DNA of 5,836 bases, taken from contig JBNKDD010000333.1 of assembly GCA_050288085.1 (NCBI GenBank), forward strand, positions 1 to 5,836, read 5' to 3'. Shown here piece by piece: positions 1-5,285 of the stretch (position 1 is its first letter; each line of letters starts with the position of its first letter). The stretch comes from JBNKDD01 sp050288085. Its GTDB lineage: Bacteria; Chloroflexota; Anaerolineae; Aggregatilineales; UBA3940. The notes beneath the pieces are model-generated. The model had not been told where the DNA came from, did no database searches, and saw nothing but the letters and a program-made list of their open reading frames with translations. A program made the translations under genes and the position numbers.

Positions 1-54
1 CAGTTTTCATCCGGTATCACGCCCGAGGAGCTTTTCCAACTTCTCGCAGCATGA
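1..54 (+). CDS. 3' end of an unidentified rightward gene (partial)
   Basis: Frame 1 is open from the first base to a TGA at 52-54 and reads QFSSGITPEELFQLLAA. The composition is protein-like, with an ITPEELFQLL stretch that would form an amphipathic helix, as C-terminal tails often do. The rest of the gene lies to the left of the window, so no family can be assigned. With only 17 codons a chance open frame cannot be excluded. It is convergent with the ketosynthase gene at 345-1595. No clear hairpin plus T-tract terminator follows it. Confidence 0.4.
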   Translation, partial: QFSSGITPEELFQLLAA

Positions 55-80
55 CCTAAAAGTGCAAAGATAGAGTGATA

Positions 81-110
81 TTGACAACCGCAGTATCTTT
101 GAACATTAAT
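81..110 (+). promoter_or_regulatory. Possible sigma-70-type promoter overlapping an inverted repeat
   Basis: A perfect TTGACA -35 hexamer (81-86) is followed after 18 bp by ATTAAT (105-110), which matches the TATAAT consensus at four of six positions. The -10 falls inside the 99-117 inverted repeat, the geometry of a repressor-blocked promoter. No rightward gene follows before the convergent ketosynthase, so any product would be a small RNA or an antisense transcript into that gene's 3' end. This is motif matching only. Confidence 0.25.
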
Positions 111-117
111 TGTTCAA
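99..117. repeat. Perfect inverted repeat TTGAACA-N5-TGTTCAA
   Basis: The arms TTGAACA (99-105) and TGTTCAA (111-117) are exact reverse complements around a 5-base TTAAT spacer. Length, symmetry and AT-rich centre fit the operator of a dimeric helix-turn-helix regulator better than a terminator, because the stem is AT-rich and no T-tract follows. It overlaps the -10 of the candidate promoter at 81-110. No regulator gene is present in the window. Confidence 0.55.
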
Positions 118-143
118 TGGGATGCGTGGGTAGAGGGAATAAA

Positions 144-173
144 GGTTACCTACGACTGTTATGATGGTGACCT
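144..173. repeat. Paired GGTNACCT motifs 22 bp apart
   Basis: GGTTACCT (144-151) and GGTGACCT (166-173) are two copies of an 8-mer whose GGTNACC core is itself palindromic. The 22-bp spacing places them on nearly the same face of the helix, about two turns apart, as for cooperative protein binding. No target gene is evident downstream on the plus strand. Confidence 0.35.
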
Positions 174-307
174 GCCTACCACAGTGCTCACCTGTACAGT
201 TGACTAGGCTGCTTTACATGGTTTGCTGTGGCGGCTCTATGGTTTGGGTCTGCCGTTGATTTCAGTGATATGGATCGATAGGTAGGCGCTATGGCCAACT
301 GGCTGTA

Positions 308-334
308 TGCAAAGGGGGATCACTTTCATTTGCA
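308..334 (-). terminator. Weak hairpin just past the ketosynthase stop
   Basis: TGCAAA (308-313) and TTTGCA (329-334) form a 6-bp stem with a 15-base loop, and an inner AAAG/CTTT pairing is possible. It begins about ten bases after the ketosynthase stop codon on the minus strand. It lacks a GC-rich stem and a following T-tract, so it is a poor intrinsic terminator. It could stabilise a 3' end or be chance. Confidence 0.2.
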
Positions 335-344
335 GCACCCATTA

Positions 345-1595
345 TCAGGCAAACTGTCGAAAGAGAATGCATGCATTTTGCCCGCCTAGTCCAAAGCTGT
401 TGGAGAGAGCCACTTGAATATGTGCTCTTCTGGCAATATTAGGCACATAATCTAAATCACACTCTGGATCCATGTTCGTTAAGTTGATAGTTGGATGAAC
501 GATCCTATCAGTAATTGATAGAATGCAGACGATAGCCTCAAGGGCACCCGATGCCCCCATACTATGCCCCAACATACTTTTTGTTGAGCTAATAGGTGTG
601 CCGTAGGCATAGTCACCAAACACATTTTTGATAGCCAGAGTCTCTACAATGTCGTTTATTTTTGTCCCTGTCCCATGTGCATTAATATAATCTACTTCCT
701 TTGGTGAGAGTGCAGCATCCTTTAGTGCCCAATGCATTGCATTTGCGGCTCCTACCCCTTCTGCATCTGGGGCTGCGCTGTGGAATGCATCTGAAGAAGA
801 CGAATGCCCAATAACCTCCGCATAAATATGTGCAGATCGTTGAAGTGCGTGCTCAAGAGACTCTAAAATCAAAATCCCTACGCCTTCACTCATAACAAAG
901 CCGTTTCGCTGTGCATCAAAAGGACGGCTGGCAGCCGACGGCGTATCATTAAAGCCAGTTGAAAGAATTCCCATTCCTTCGAAACCTTTCATCACAGCCT
1001 CATGAACCAGGCAGTCAACACCTCCTGAAATGACAATATCGGCCCTGCCATTTCGTATGAGATCGCACGCGACTCCAATACTCTGAGTGCCACTTGCGCA
1101 GGCTGCGGAGACGGTATACAACGGCCCGGTTGCGCCGACATCTGCACTGACATAATGAGCTGGCATATTAGGCAGGCCATTGATTAACGCAGTTGGACGC
1201 ATTCGTTTTCCCTCTAATCGATTTCTTAGAACCTCGGCCAGAAGCACTTCAAACCCGGCATTTGCTGTACCAAGAGATACACCGATTCTATCGCCCTCCC
1301 TGGCAAGATCAGCCTCAGATAACGCTGCATCCATCAGAGCCGATCGGGTTGCAGCGGTAGCTAAGAGCGACGCACGTGAAAGGCGAGACACTTGTTTTAT
1401 TGAAATACCATACTTAGATGGATCGAAATCGACTTCACCTGCAACCTGACAATTGAGTGAATCAGCATCAAACGAACTGATTTTTCTGATTCCAGAATGA
1501 CCAGACTGTAGAGATTCCCAGAACAATGGCAGTTCACCTAGCGGTGAAATGACACTTAATCCCGTAACGACTACTCTACGATTATCTATGGACAT
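345..1595 (-). CDS. fabF: 3-oxoacyl-[acyl-carrier-protein] synthase II (FabF/KAS-II type)
   Basis: This is a decarboxylating Claisen-condensing enzyme of the thiolase superfamily. It extends an acyl chain held on its active-site cysteine with malonyl-ACP, in cytoplasmic type II fatty acid or polyketide synthesis. The 416-residue length matches FabF (about 412). The nucleophile is Cys166 in TVSAACASG. The histidines are His307 (NAHGTGT) and His344 (KSMLGHSMGASG), with Lys339. The C-terminal glycine-rich loop is SNSFGLGGQN (398-407). The N-terminal RRVVVTGLSVISPLG is typical of the family. The ATG start is supported by AGAGGGGG six bases upstream. No acyl carrier protein, ketoreductase or chain-length factor lies beside it, so it is a solitary KS: either a second housekeeping FabF or one serving a specialised lipid or polyketide. 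Sampled GC (about 45%) is lower than in the right-hand operon, so acquisition by transfer is possible. The enzyme class is secure; the pathway is not. Confidence 0.95.
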   Translation of the reverse strand: MSIDNRRVVVTGLSVISPLGELPLFWESLQSGHSGIRKISSFDADSLNCQVAGEVDFDPSKYGISIKQVSRLSRASLLATAATRSALMDAALSEADLAREGDRIGVSLGTANAGFEVLLAEVLRNRLEGKRMRPTALINGLPNMPAHYVSADVGATGPLYTVSAACASGTQSIGVACDLIRNGRADIVISGGVDCLVHEAVMKGFEGMGILSTGFNDTPSAASRPFDAQRNGFVMSEGVGILILESLEHALQRSAHIYAEVIGHSSSSDAFHSAAPDAEGVGAANAMHWALKDAALSPKEVDYINAHGTGTKINDIVETLAIKNVFGDYAYGTPISSTKSMLGHSMGASGALEAIVCILSITDRIVHPTINLTNMDPECDLDYVPNIARRAHIQVALSNSFGLGGQNACILFRQFA

Positions 1596-1601
1596 AATGA
1601 T

Positions 1602-1609
1602 CCCCCTCT
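1602..1609 (-). promoter_or_regulatory. Ribosome binding site of the ketosynthase gene
   Basis: On the minus strand AGAGGGGG ends six bases before the ATG whose complement lies at 1593-1595. It is a purine-rich Shine-Dalgarno variant at standard spacing and supports this start codon over internal ones. Confidence 0.65.
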
Positions 1610-1735
1610 TTAATTGAGGAAATACGACAGTGAATGGCTGGCATCGTGAGCAAGCTTAAATAGAGAGAAACTCTACATCTACAGAGCGCGAAGACATTCT
1701 CTTGAATGGTGTGGACTTTTCTGGCTAACCTAGTA

Positions 1736-1744
1736 TATATAACA
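1736..1744 (-). promoter_or_regulatory. Candidate extended -10 for the ketosynthase gene
   Basis: Read on the minus strand, TG-T-TATATA (1744 down to 1736) fits an extended -10 element, and TATACT overlaps it (1737 down to 1732). The expected -35 position has no good hexamer, as is tolerated for extended -10 promoters. It would give a 5' leader of about 130 bases. The same AT-rich core could serve the plus strand, with TGGACT (1712-1717) 16 bp before TATATA (1734-1739), so direction is uncertain. Confidence 0.25.
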
Positions 1745-1781
1745 CAAGTGATTGCGCCGATTCTTATTTATTCCTGCATAT

Positions 1782-1808
1782 TCCAGATCACTACCAGTTT
1801 GTCCAGAT
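1782..1808. repeat. Direct repeat TCCAGAT x2 exactly 20 bp apart
   Basis: TCCAGAT occurs at 1782-1788 and again at 1802-1808, with a third CCAG at 1794-1797 between them. The 20-bp period and near-10-bp phasing suggest an activator or repressor binding to one helix face upstream of the acyltransferase gene. The motif is short and the regulator unknown. Confidence 0.3.
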
Positions 1809-1896
1809 TCTTGAAGTGATTTATTCTAGCTAAGGTGTTGTTAAATTATCTTATAGGAATTGTACCCTGCTCATTTCTCCCGCTGAGGTTATCATC

Positions 1897-2589
1897 ATGA
1901 GCAACGAAACCTATCCATCTGTCAATATGCCTCTCCGTAAAGTGGGAATATTCATCACCCGAATACTGATAAATGCTGTGGCGAATGTTCAGGTACATGG
2001 CCTTGAAAATGTGCCACCTGATGGCGCACTGCTGATGGTAACCAATCATATGAGCTATCTCGACCCCCCTGTGATTGGAACCACTATTCCCCGCATGTGC
2101 TATACGCTTACCGCTGAAAAATACCGTTATCATTTTTTTGGTGTCTTCATGCGAATCGTGGGAGCTATTTTTGTCAACCGGGGTAGTGTGGATCGCCGGG
2201 CACTTGATCAAAGCCTGGCAGTTCTGGCCGATGGGTATATGCTAATTATGGCAATCGAAGGAACACGTAGCAAAACAGGTGAGTTAAAAAAGGGTAAAAC
2301 AGGAGTTGCTTATATAGCAACAAAAGCGGCTACCCCGATTATACCGGTAGTGGCCTGGGGGACACTTGATGCGCCGACGGCATGGAAAAAGCTGCGCCGC
2401 CCGGAAATTGTCGTGAGATATGGAAAACCCTTTAGCCTGCCTGATGGTCGCGCTCGTAAAGAAGACCTGGAAACATATACCGGGCAAATTATGGTCGAAT
2501 TGGCTAACCTCTTACCAGACAAGCATCGTGGCTATTATCGTGATCATCCTGAGGTGAAGCCCTTTGTATACCCGCCCGCCAATAGCTGA
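1897..2589 (+). CDS. plsC: 1-acyl-sn-glycerol-3-phosphate acyltransferase (PlsC/LPLAT family)
   Basis: The enzyme transfers an acyl chain to lysophosphatidic acid to give phosphatidic acid, the precursor of membrane phospholipids, at the inner face of the cytoplasmic membrane. The family's four blocks are in order. Block I is NHMSYLD (50-56), with catalytic His51 and Asp56 forming HX4D. Block II is FVNRG (92-96). Block III is EGTRSKTGEL (121-130), which binds the substrate phosphate. Block IV is the IIPVVAWGT stretch around Pro150. A hydrophobic stretch near residues 15-30 could associate with membrane. The length of 230 residues is normal. GAGG at 1885-1888, eight bases before the ATG, supports the start. 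It is divergent from the ketosynthase and 83 bases before the short ORFs that lead the next operon. No terminator is evident after it, so read-through into that operon is possible. The family is secure; the exact acceptor could differ, since LPLAT members also acylate other lipids. Confidence 0.92.
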   Translation: MSNETYPSVNMPLRKVGIFITRILINAVANVQVHGLENVPPDGALLMVTNHMSYLDPPVIGTTIPRMCYTLTAEKYRYHFFGVFMRIVGAIFVNRGSVDRRALDQSLAVLADGYMLIMAIEGTRSKTGELKKGKTGVAYIATKAATPIIPVVAWGTLDAPTAWKKLRRPEIVVRYGKPFSLPDGRARKEDLETYTGQIMVELANLLPDKHRGYYRDHPEVKPFVYPPANS

Positions 2590-2620
2590 AAATCGAATCC
2601 GCCTTATTGTAGATACCAGC

Positions 2621-2686
2621 TTGCTTAAAATAATTGCAGAAAATAAACAGAATTGCTTTCAGGTCAATTGATATGCGTATTGCTTT
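2621..2686 (+). repeat. Three spaced TTGCTT copies after plsC
   Basis: TTGCTT lies at 2621-2626, 2653-2658 and 2680-2685, the last two within the longer ATTGCTTT (2652-2659 and 2679-2686, 27 bp apart). AATTGC also recurs at 2632-2637 and 2651-2656. The area is AT-rich and shows no hairpin with a T-tract, so it does not look like a terminator. It may be simple low-complexity sequence. Confidence 0.25.
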
Positions 2687-2768
2687 AGTGATTTACCAAA
2701 AATGCGACCAAAGCCCCTGGATTGATCCGCTTGTGCTCTTAGCCAGGTGTGGTATGCTGACAGTATGA
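2673..2768 (+). CDS. Short upstream ORF 1 (31 codons), hypothetical
   Basis: This frame begins MRIALVIYQK at ATG 2673 and ends ...RCGMLTV at TGA 2766-2768. A weak AGGT Shine-Dalgarno (2661-2664) lies eight bases before the start. The stop overlaps the ATG at 2765 of the next short ORF in an ATGA junction. The hydrophobic opening resembles the first beta strand of a Rossmann-type protein, such as the MRIALVIY openings seen in some glycosyltransferases. It may therefore be a leader peptide or the remnant of a truncated gene. No function can be assigned, and expression is unproven. Confidence 0.3.
   Translation: MRIALVIYQKCDQSPWIDPLVLLARCGMLTV
2731..2758 (+). promoter_or_regulatory. Candidate promoter upstream of the FHA operon (distal)
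   Basis: TTGTGC (2731-2736) is separated by 16 bp from TATGCT (2753-2758), which has an extended -10 TG at 2750-2751. Initiation about seven bases later would fall at or near the A of ATG 2765, making upstream ORF 2 leaderless. It lies inside upstream ORF 1. Confidence 0.35.
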
Positions 2769-2827
2769 TGATCTTGACAGGCAAAACGATCTTGAAATAC
2801 TGGATTCTGGCTCCCGACATAATGTGA
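2765..2827 (+). CDS. Short upstream ORF 2 (20 codons), possible leader peptide
   Basis: The frame opens with two ATG codons (2765 and 2768), reads MMILTGKTILKYWILAPDIM and stops at TGA 2825-2827. The start overlaps the stop of upstream ORF 1 (ATGA), and its own stop overlaps the GTG of the FHA gene (GTGA). Because the FHA gene has no Shine-Dalgarno, ribosomes finishing this peptide could re-initiate there. No good Shine-Dalgarno precedes it, so it would depend on coupling or a leaderless transcript. The peptide matches nothing I recognise and may be chance. Confidence 0.28.
   Translation: MMILTGKTILKYWILAPDIM
2774..2801 (+). promoter_or_regulatory. Candidate promoter immediately before the FHA gene (proximal)
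   Basis: A perfect TTGACA (2774-2779) stands 16 bp before AATACT (2796-2801), four of six matches to TATAAT. Initiation near 2808 would leave only about 16 bases before GTG 2824. That is a very short leader, in keeping with the absence of a Shine-Dalgarno sequence. It lies inside upstream ORF 2, so it would bypass both short ORFs. Confidence 0.35.
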
Positions 2828-4866
2828 CCATGGCCGTATCAAAACATCTCTACCTTTATCTCACCTGGGCTGATCCCAATACAGGGGTGTTTAACACCTT
2901 TCGCCATCCTCTTGATGGTGAAGTCGGGGTTTCAGTTTCGTTTGGCCGCAGGGGTGATAATACAATTGTCCTCCCGGATAACACGGTATCCCTTGAGCAT
3001 GCACATTTAACTTACGAGAATGGCCTCCTGACGCTTAAAGACCTTGACAGCCTGAATGGGATATGGGTTGAGGGGCAGCGCCGGGACCAAGTGCTCTTGG
3101 AACCTCCCGGCAATTTCCAGATTGGCCCTTTTATCTTTGAATGTTCAATAGAACTGGAACCCGGCCATCAAAGAGAACATCAAACCGTAGGCGAAAAAGA
3201 TGAGGCGGTTTCCTCCGAACATGATACGAGCGAGACGATTCTTTTTGCACAATCTAATCTGAGTTGGCTGATTGCTGAAACGCAGGATAAGGCAAAAAAA
3301 TCGCAGCCCTCAGAATCAGAGTTACCCCCACCACCTGCTGCTGTTCTTTTGCCTCCTGTTTTTTCATCACCACAGATCGATCTTGCTCAGCTGGAGGAAG
3401 AATTCGCTGAAACTCGCTATCTGACGGTCGGGGGGGGATTGGCAAGTTTCGCCTGGGTAGATCGGCTTCTCATAGCCGGGGCCAAAAACGAAGATATAAC
3501 CATCATTGGCACAGCTTTTGATCCGGTCAAACATTTTCAGCGCCTGTGTAAAGCCTCCCAAATATCACCGGAAGATCGTCTGCGCTGTGATACCCGTCAG
3601 ACCCTGGATAATATCTGGGGATGGCCGGGTTATGCCCTCCGGGAAAGCTGGCAGCATCTCACACACGGCAATCTTAAACAGGCTGCCAGGATAAATTGGC
3701 AGCTTGTTGGGGCTCCATTCATGGCTGATCATTACCACCCGCGCCTGAAGGACTTTATTGAGGGCATGCGGCGAGAAGTGGAGCGTATTAACTGGGAGGC
3801 TATCTGGCAGTTCGGGTATGTGCTTCGTATCCGGCAAACAACCGATGGGCGATATCTGGTGATTTATTCACCTACCGGTCAGGTTGCCCGCACACAGTAT
3901 AAGCTCATTGTTACCACCCATCTCCATATCGCCTTTGGTTCGCCTGGTATTCGCTTTGCACCAGATTTACAGGCTTATCGAGTCCATACCGGCGACTTCC
4001 GCAAAGTGGTAAATGCCTACGAAGTACACGAACATCTCTACCAGGATTTGCGTGAAAATGGAGGCGATGTGTTGCTAAGAGGTCAGGGCATGGCCGCCGC
4101 ACGCATATTTCATCGACTGGCCTTAGAGCAGCGCCGCAACCCGAATATCAATATTATCCATCTGCAAGATGCCCCCAGGGTCAATGGTAACCGTTACGGT
4201 TTCAATCGCCGCCGGGTCGAAAATTACTGGGAGCTGCAAGAGTTGGGATGGCCTAAAGCTGTTTACCGAGGGGATCTCCACGACCGCTACACGCATGCTG
4301 ACCAATTCGAGCGTGATCAACTGCTGGTGGATTGGGGTGGCATAACCGTAATCCCTGAAAGAGAGTGGCTGAATCTCATAAAAGAGGGGCTCACAGAGGG
4401 ATGGTATCAGCCTCGTTTTGGAAGCATTGAGCAGGTACGGCCTACAGAAGAAGGAAGCGTCGTTACCATTATTCACAGCACCAGCACCATTAATGAAGAA
4501 ACTCGGATCACAACCGACTTTATCATTGATGCAACCGATCTAAAGGTCGCGATTGAGAATCATCCGGTCATTCAGGATTTGATTTCCACCTATGACTTGC
4601 CCCGCACCAGTCTGAATACTATTCATGTATCGGAAGAGTTTGAAGTTGCCGGTTTACGTAATGAATCGGGGCGTGTTTATTTATCCGGCGCCATGGCTGC
4701 TGGTGGGCCTTATGCCCCTGCTGGAACTTTTGCTGGCCATCAATTTGCTGCCGGACAGTCTGTCAATGCTCTGAGGAAACTCAAAGCGCCGGGTATACGC
4801 CGTCTTGTGGGCTGGACATCGCTCACGCAATGGCTGCGCTGGATGATAGGAGCTTCGCCTGCATGA
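2824..4866 (+). CDS. FHA domain-FAD/NAD(P)-binding oxidoreductase fusion protein
   Basis: The 680-residue cytoplasmic protein has two modules. An FHA domain (about 8-108) carries the phosphothreonine-binding signature: Gly41-Arg42, Ser56-x-x-His59 and Asn78-Gly79. An acidic, proline-rich linker (about 112-190) follows. The rest is flavoprotein-like: YLTVGGGLASFAW (199-211) is a first-strand FAD-binding GxGxxS motif; LLRGQGMAAARI (417-428) resembles a GxGxxA NAD(P)-binding motif; FIIDATD (566-572) is an ATG-like motif; and a glycine-rich C-terminal segment (621-644) may close the FAD site. The nearest class I can name is monooxygenase-like FAD/NAD(P) proteins; substrate unknown. GTG 2824 is chosen because it overlaps the upstream stop; ATG 2830 is equally possible. 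Neither has a Shine-Dalgarno. It overlaps the next gene by ATGA and probably works with the membrane proteins downstream. The FHA domain suggests control by Ser/Thr kinase phosphorylation of a partner or of itself. Domains are secure, activity is inferred. Confidence 0.88.
   Translation: MTMAVSKHLYLYLTWADPNTGVFNTFRHPLDGEVGVSVSFGRRGDNTIVLPDNTVSLEHAHLTYENGLLTLKDLDSLNGIWVEGQRRDQVLLEPPGNFQIGPFIFECSIELEPGHQREHQTVGEKDEAVSSEHDTSETILFAQSNLSWLIAETQDKAKKSQPSESELPPPPAAVLLPPVFSSPQIDLAQLEEEFAETRYLTVGGGLASFAWVDRLLIAGAKNEDITIIGTAFDPVKHFQRLCKASQISPEDRLRCDTRQTLDNIWGWPGYALRESWQHLTHGNLKQAARINWQLVGAPFMADHYHPRLKDFIEGMRREVERINWEAIWQFGYVLRIRQTTDGRYLVIYSPTGQVARTQYKLIVTTHLHIAFGSPGIRFAPDLQAYRVHTGDFRKVVNAYEVHEHLYQDLRENGGDVLLRGQGMAAARIFHRLALEQRRNPNINIIHLQDAPRVNGNRYGFNRRRVENYWELQELGWPKAVYRGDLHDRYTHADQFERDQLLVDWGGITVIPEREWLNLIKEGLTEGWYQPRFGSIEQVRPTEEGSVVTIIHSTSTINEETRITTDFIIDATDLKVAIENHPVIQDLISTYDLPRTSLNTIHVSEEFEVAGLRNESGRVYLSGAMAAGGPYAPAGTFAGHQFAAGQSVNALRKLKAPGIRRLVGWTSLTQWLRWMIGASPA
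3430..3437 (+). repeat. Homopolymer of eight G inside the FAD-binding motif
   Basis: Eight consecutive G bases encode Gly203-Gly205 of the dinucleotide-binding loop. A slip of one base would shift the frame after the FHA domain and linker and remove the whole oxidoreductase. Tracts of this length can be slippage-prone, but the glycine-rich motif alone also explains the run. Confidence 0.6.
4848..4852 (+). promoter_or_regulatory. Ribosome binding site that decides the start of the membrane protein
   Basis: AGGAG at 4848-4852, inside the end of the FHA gene, lies ten bases before ATG 4863. The upstream in-frame ATG at 4830 has no such signal, so this site favours the 140-residue form. Confidence 0.7.
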
Positions 4867-5285
4867 AAGCTTTCACCCTGCTCTATCGCTGGCGAAGCCG
4901 TCTGTTAAGTTTGCTGCCCGGCGGATTGATAACCCTGTTAATTTTTGTCGCGCTGTCAGAAATCAGCGTGAGCGTACTTTTGCTTTATTTACTGGTCATT
5001 ATCGTGCTGGGTTTTGCCTGGGATATACTCTATGTCACACTTCAGAAATTGCGCTGGGATCATGACTGGCCGGTATTCTTTGAATTAATCGGCTGGCTGC
5101 TTGAAGGTATAACGGCGTGGTATGTCGTCCGCATGCTGCCCACCAATATCCCTCTGGACGTTACAATCTGGCAGATACTCTTTTTCTATCTCCTGTTAGG
5201 GGGGGTATCTTTTGTAATAAGTGATATTCTTTTATCTATCGTCTTTCCCGGTCGGCGTTTTCAAGATACAGATTGGTTAGTATAG
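4863..5285 (+). CDS. Small four-helix integral membrane protein, function unknown
   Basis: With ATG 4863 the protein has 140 residues. The start overlaps the FHA-gene stop (ATGA) and has AGGAG ten bases upstream. Hydrophobic spans lie near 15-32, 36-58, 70-92 and 102-128, with a basic N-terminus (YRWRSR), giving a likely four-helix topology in the cytoplasmic membrane. A conserved-looking loop KLRWDHDWP (62-70) joins helices 2 and 3, and WD/DW motifs recur (FAWDIL, TDWLV). No heme-ligand histidine pair, cysteine cluster or quinone-site motif stands out; His67 lies in the loop. Its position between a flavoprotein and a molybdoenzyme anchor suggests a membrane subunit or assembly partner of that redox system. 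I recognise no named family, and the role is inferred from context. Confidence 0.8.
   Translation: MKAFTLLYRWRSRLLSLLPGGLITLLIFVALSEISVSVLLLYLLVIIVLGFAWDILYVTLQKLRWDHDWPVFFELIGWLLEGITAWYVVRMLPTNIPLDVTIWQILFFYLLLGGVSFVISDILLSIVFPGRRFQDTDWLV
5199..5205 (+). repeat. Homopolymer of seven G in the membrane protein gene
   Basis: Seven G bases encode Gly-Gly and the first base of Val in LLGGVSF, within the fourth hydrophobic span. Together with the eight-G tract upstream it gives the operon two possible slippage points. Confidence 0.5.

Larger units (their letters stand above)
55..344. other. Gene-free intergenic region with several repeat elements
   Basis: No ORF above about 32 codons with a credible start lies here on either strand. 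The stretch holds a TTGACA hexamer, a 7-bp perfect inverted repeat, two GGTNACCT copies 22 bp apart, an 8-bp palindrome CTGTACAG (192-199), an ATGGTTTG direct repeat (218-225 and 239-246), and a weak hairpin next to the ketosynthase stop. It lies between the 3' ends of two convergent genes, where regulatory structure is not normally expected. It may be a relict promoter region, a small RNA locus, or unconstrained DNA. Confidence 0.5.
1596..1896. other. Divergent intergenic region between ketosynthase and acyltransferase
   Basis: These 301 bases separate the 5' ends of two divergently oriented lipid-metabolism genes and must hold the promoters of both unless these are distant. It contains an AT-rich TATATA core near 1734-1742, a TAGAG-N5-CTCTA inverted repeat (1661-1675), and phased CCAG motifs (1782-1808). 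No ORF with a convincing start and product occupies it. Confidence 0.6.

Noticed and set aside
192..199. CTGTACAG palindrome as a possible SOS-type operator
   Set aside because: An 8-bp palindrome is expected by chance at this scale, no SOS gene is adjacent, and it does not match a known LexA box.
289..342. 17-codon minus-strand ORF starting two bases after the ketosynthase stop
   Set aside because: Too short, no ribosome binding site of its own, and no resemblance to a protein. The close start looks accidental.
291..389. 32-codon plus-strand ORF (MANWLYAKGD...) overlapping the ketosynthase 3' end
   Set aside because: It runs antisense into a certain gene and has no Shine-Dalgarno or recognisable motif.
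1180..1449. 89-codon plus-strand ORF inside the ketosynthase gene
   Set aside because: It lies antisense within a catalytically complete ketosynthase, has Arg/Ser/Ala-rich low-information sequence and no ribosome binding site.
1661..1675. TAGAG-N5-CTCTA inverted repeat upstream of the ketosynthase
   Set aside because: A 5-bp arm is common by chance, and there is no T-tract or promoter overlap to give it a role.
1846..2211. 121-codon minus-strand ORF over the start of plsC
   Set aside because: It is antisense to the conserved HX4D and FVNRG blocks of the acyltransferase, and its His/Ser-rich translation resembles no protein family.
4123..4476. 117-codon minus-strand ORF in the FHA-flavoprotein gene
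   Set aside because: It is fully covered by the coding sequence of the fusion protein, with no start signal of its own.
4830..4862. Upstream ATG giving an 11-residue extension of the membrane protein
   Set aside because: It has no Shine-Dalgarno and adds a hydrophilic segment, whereas ATG 4863 has AGGAG at ten bases and the ATGA overlap typical of coupled genes.
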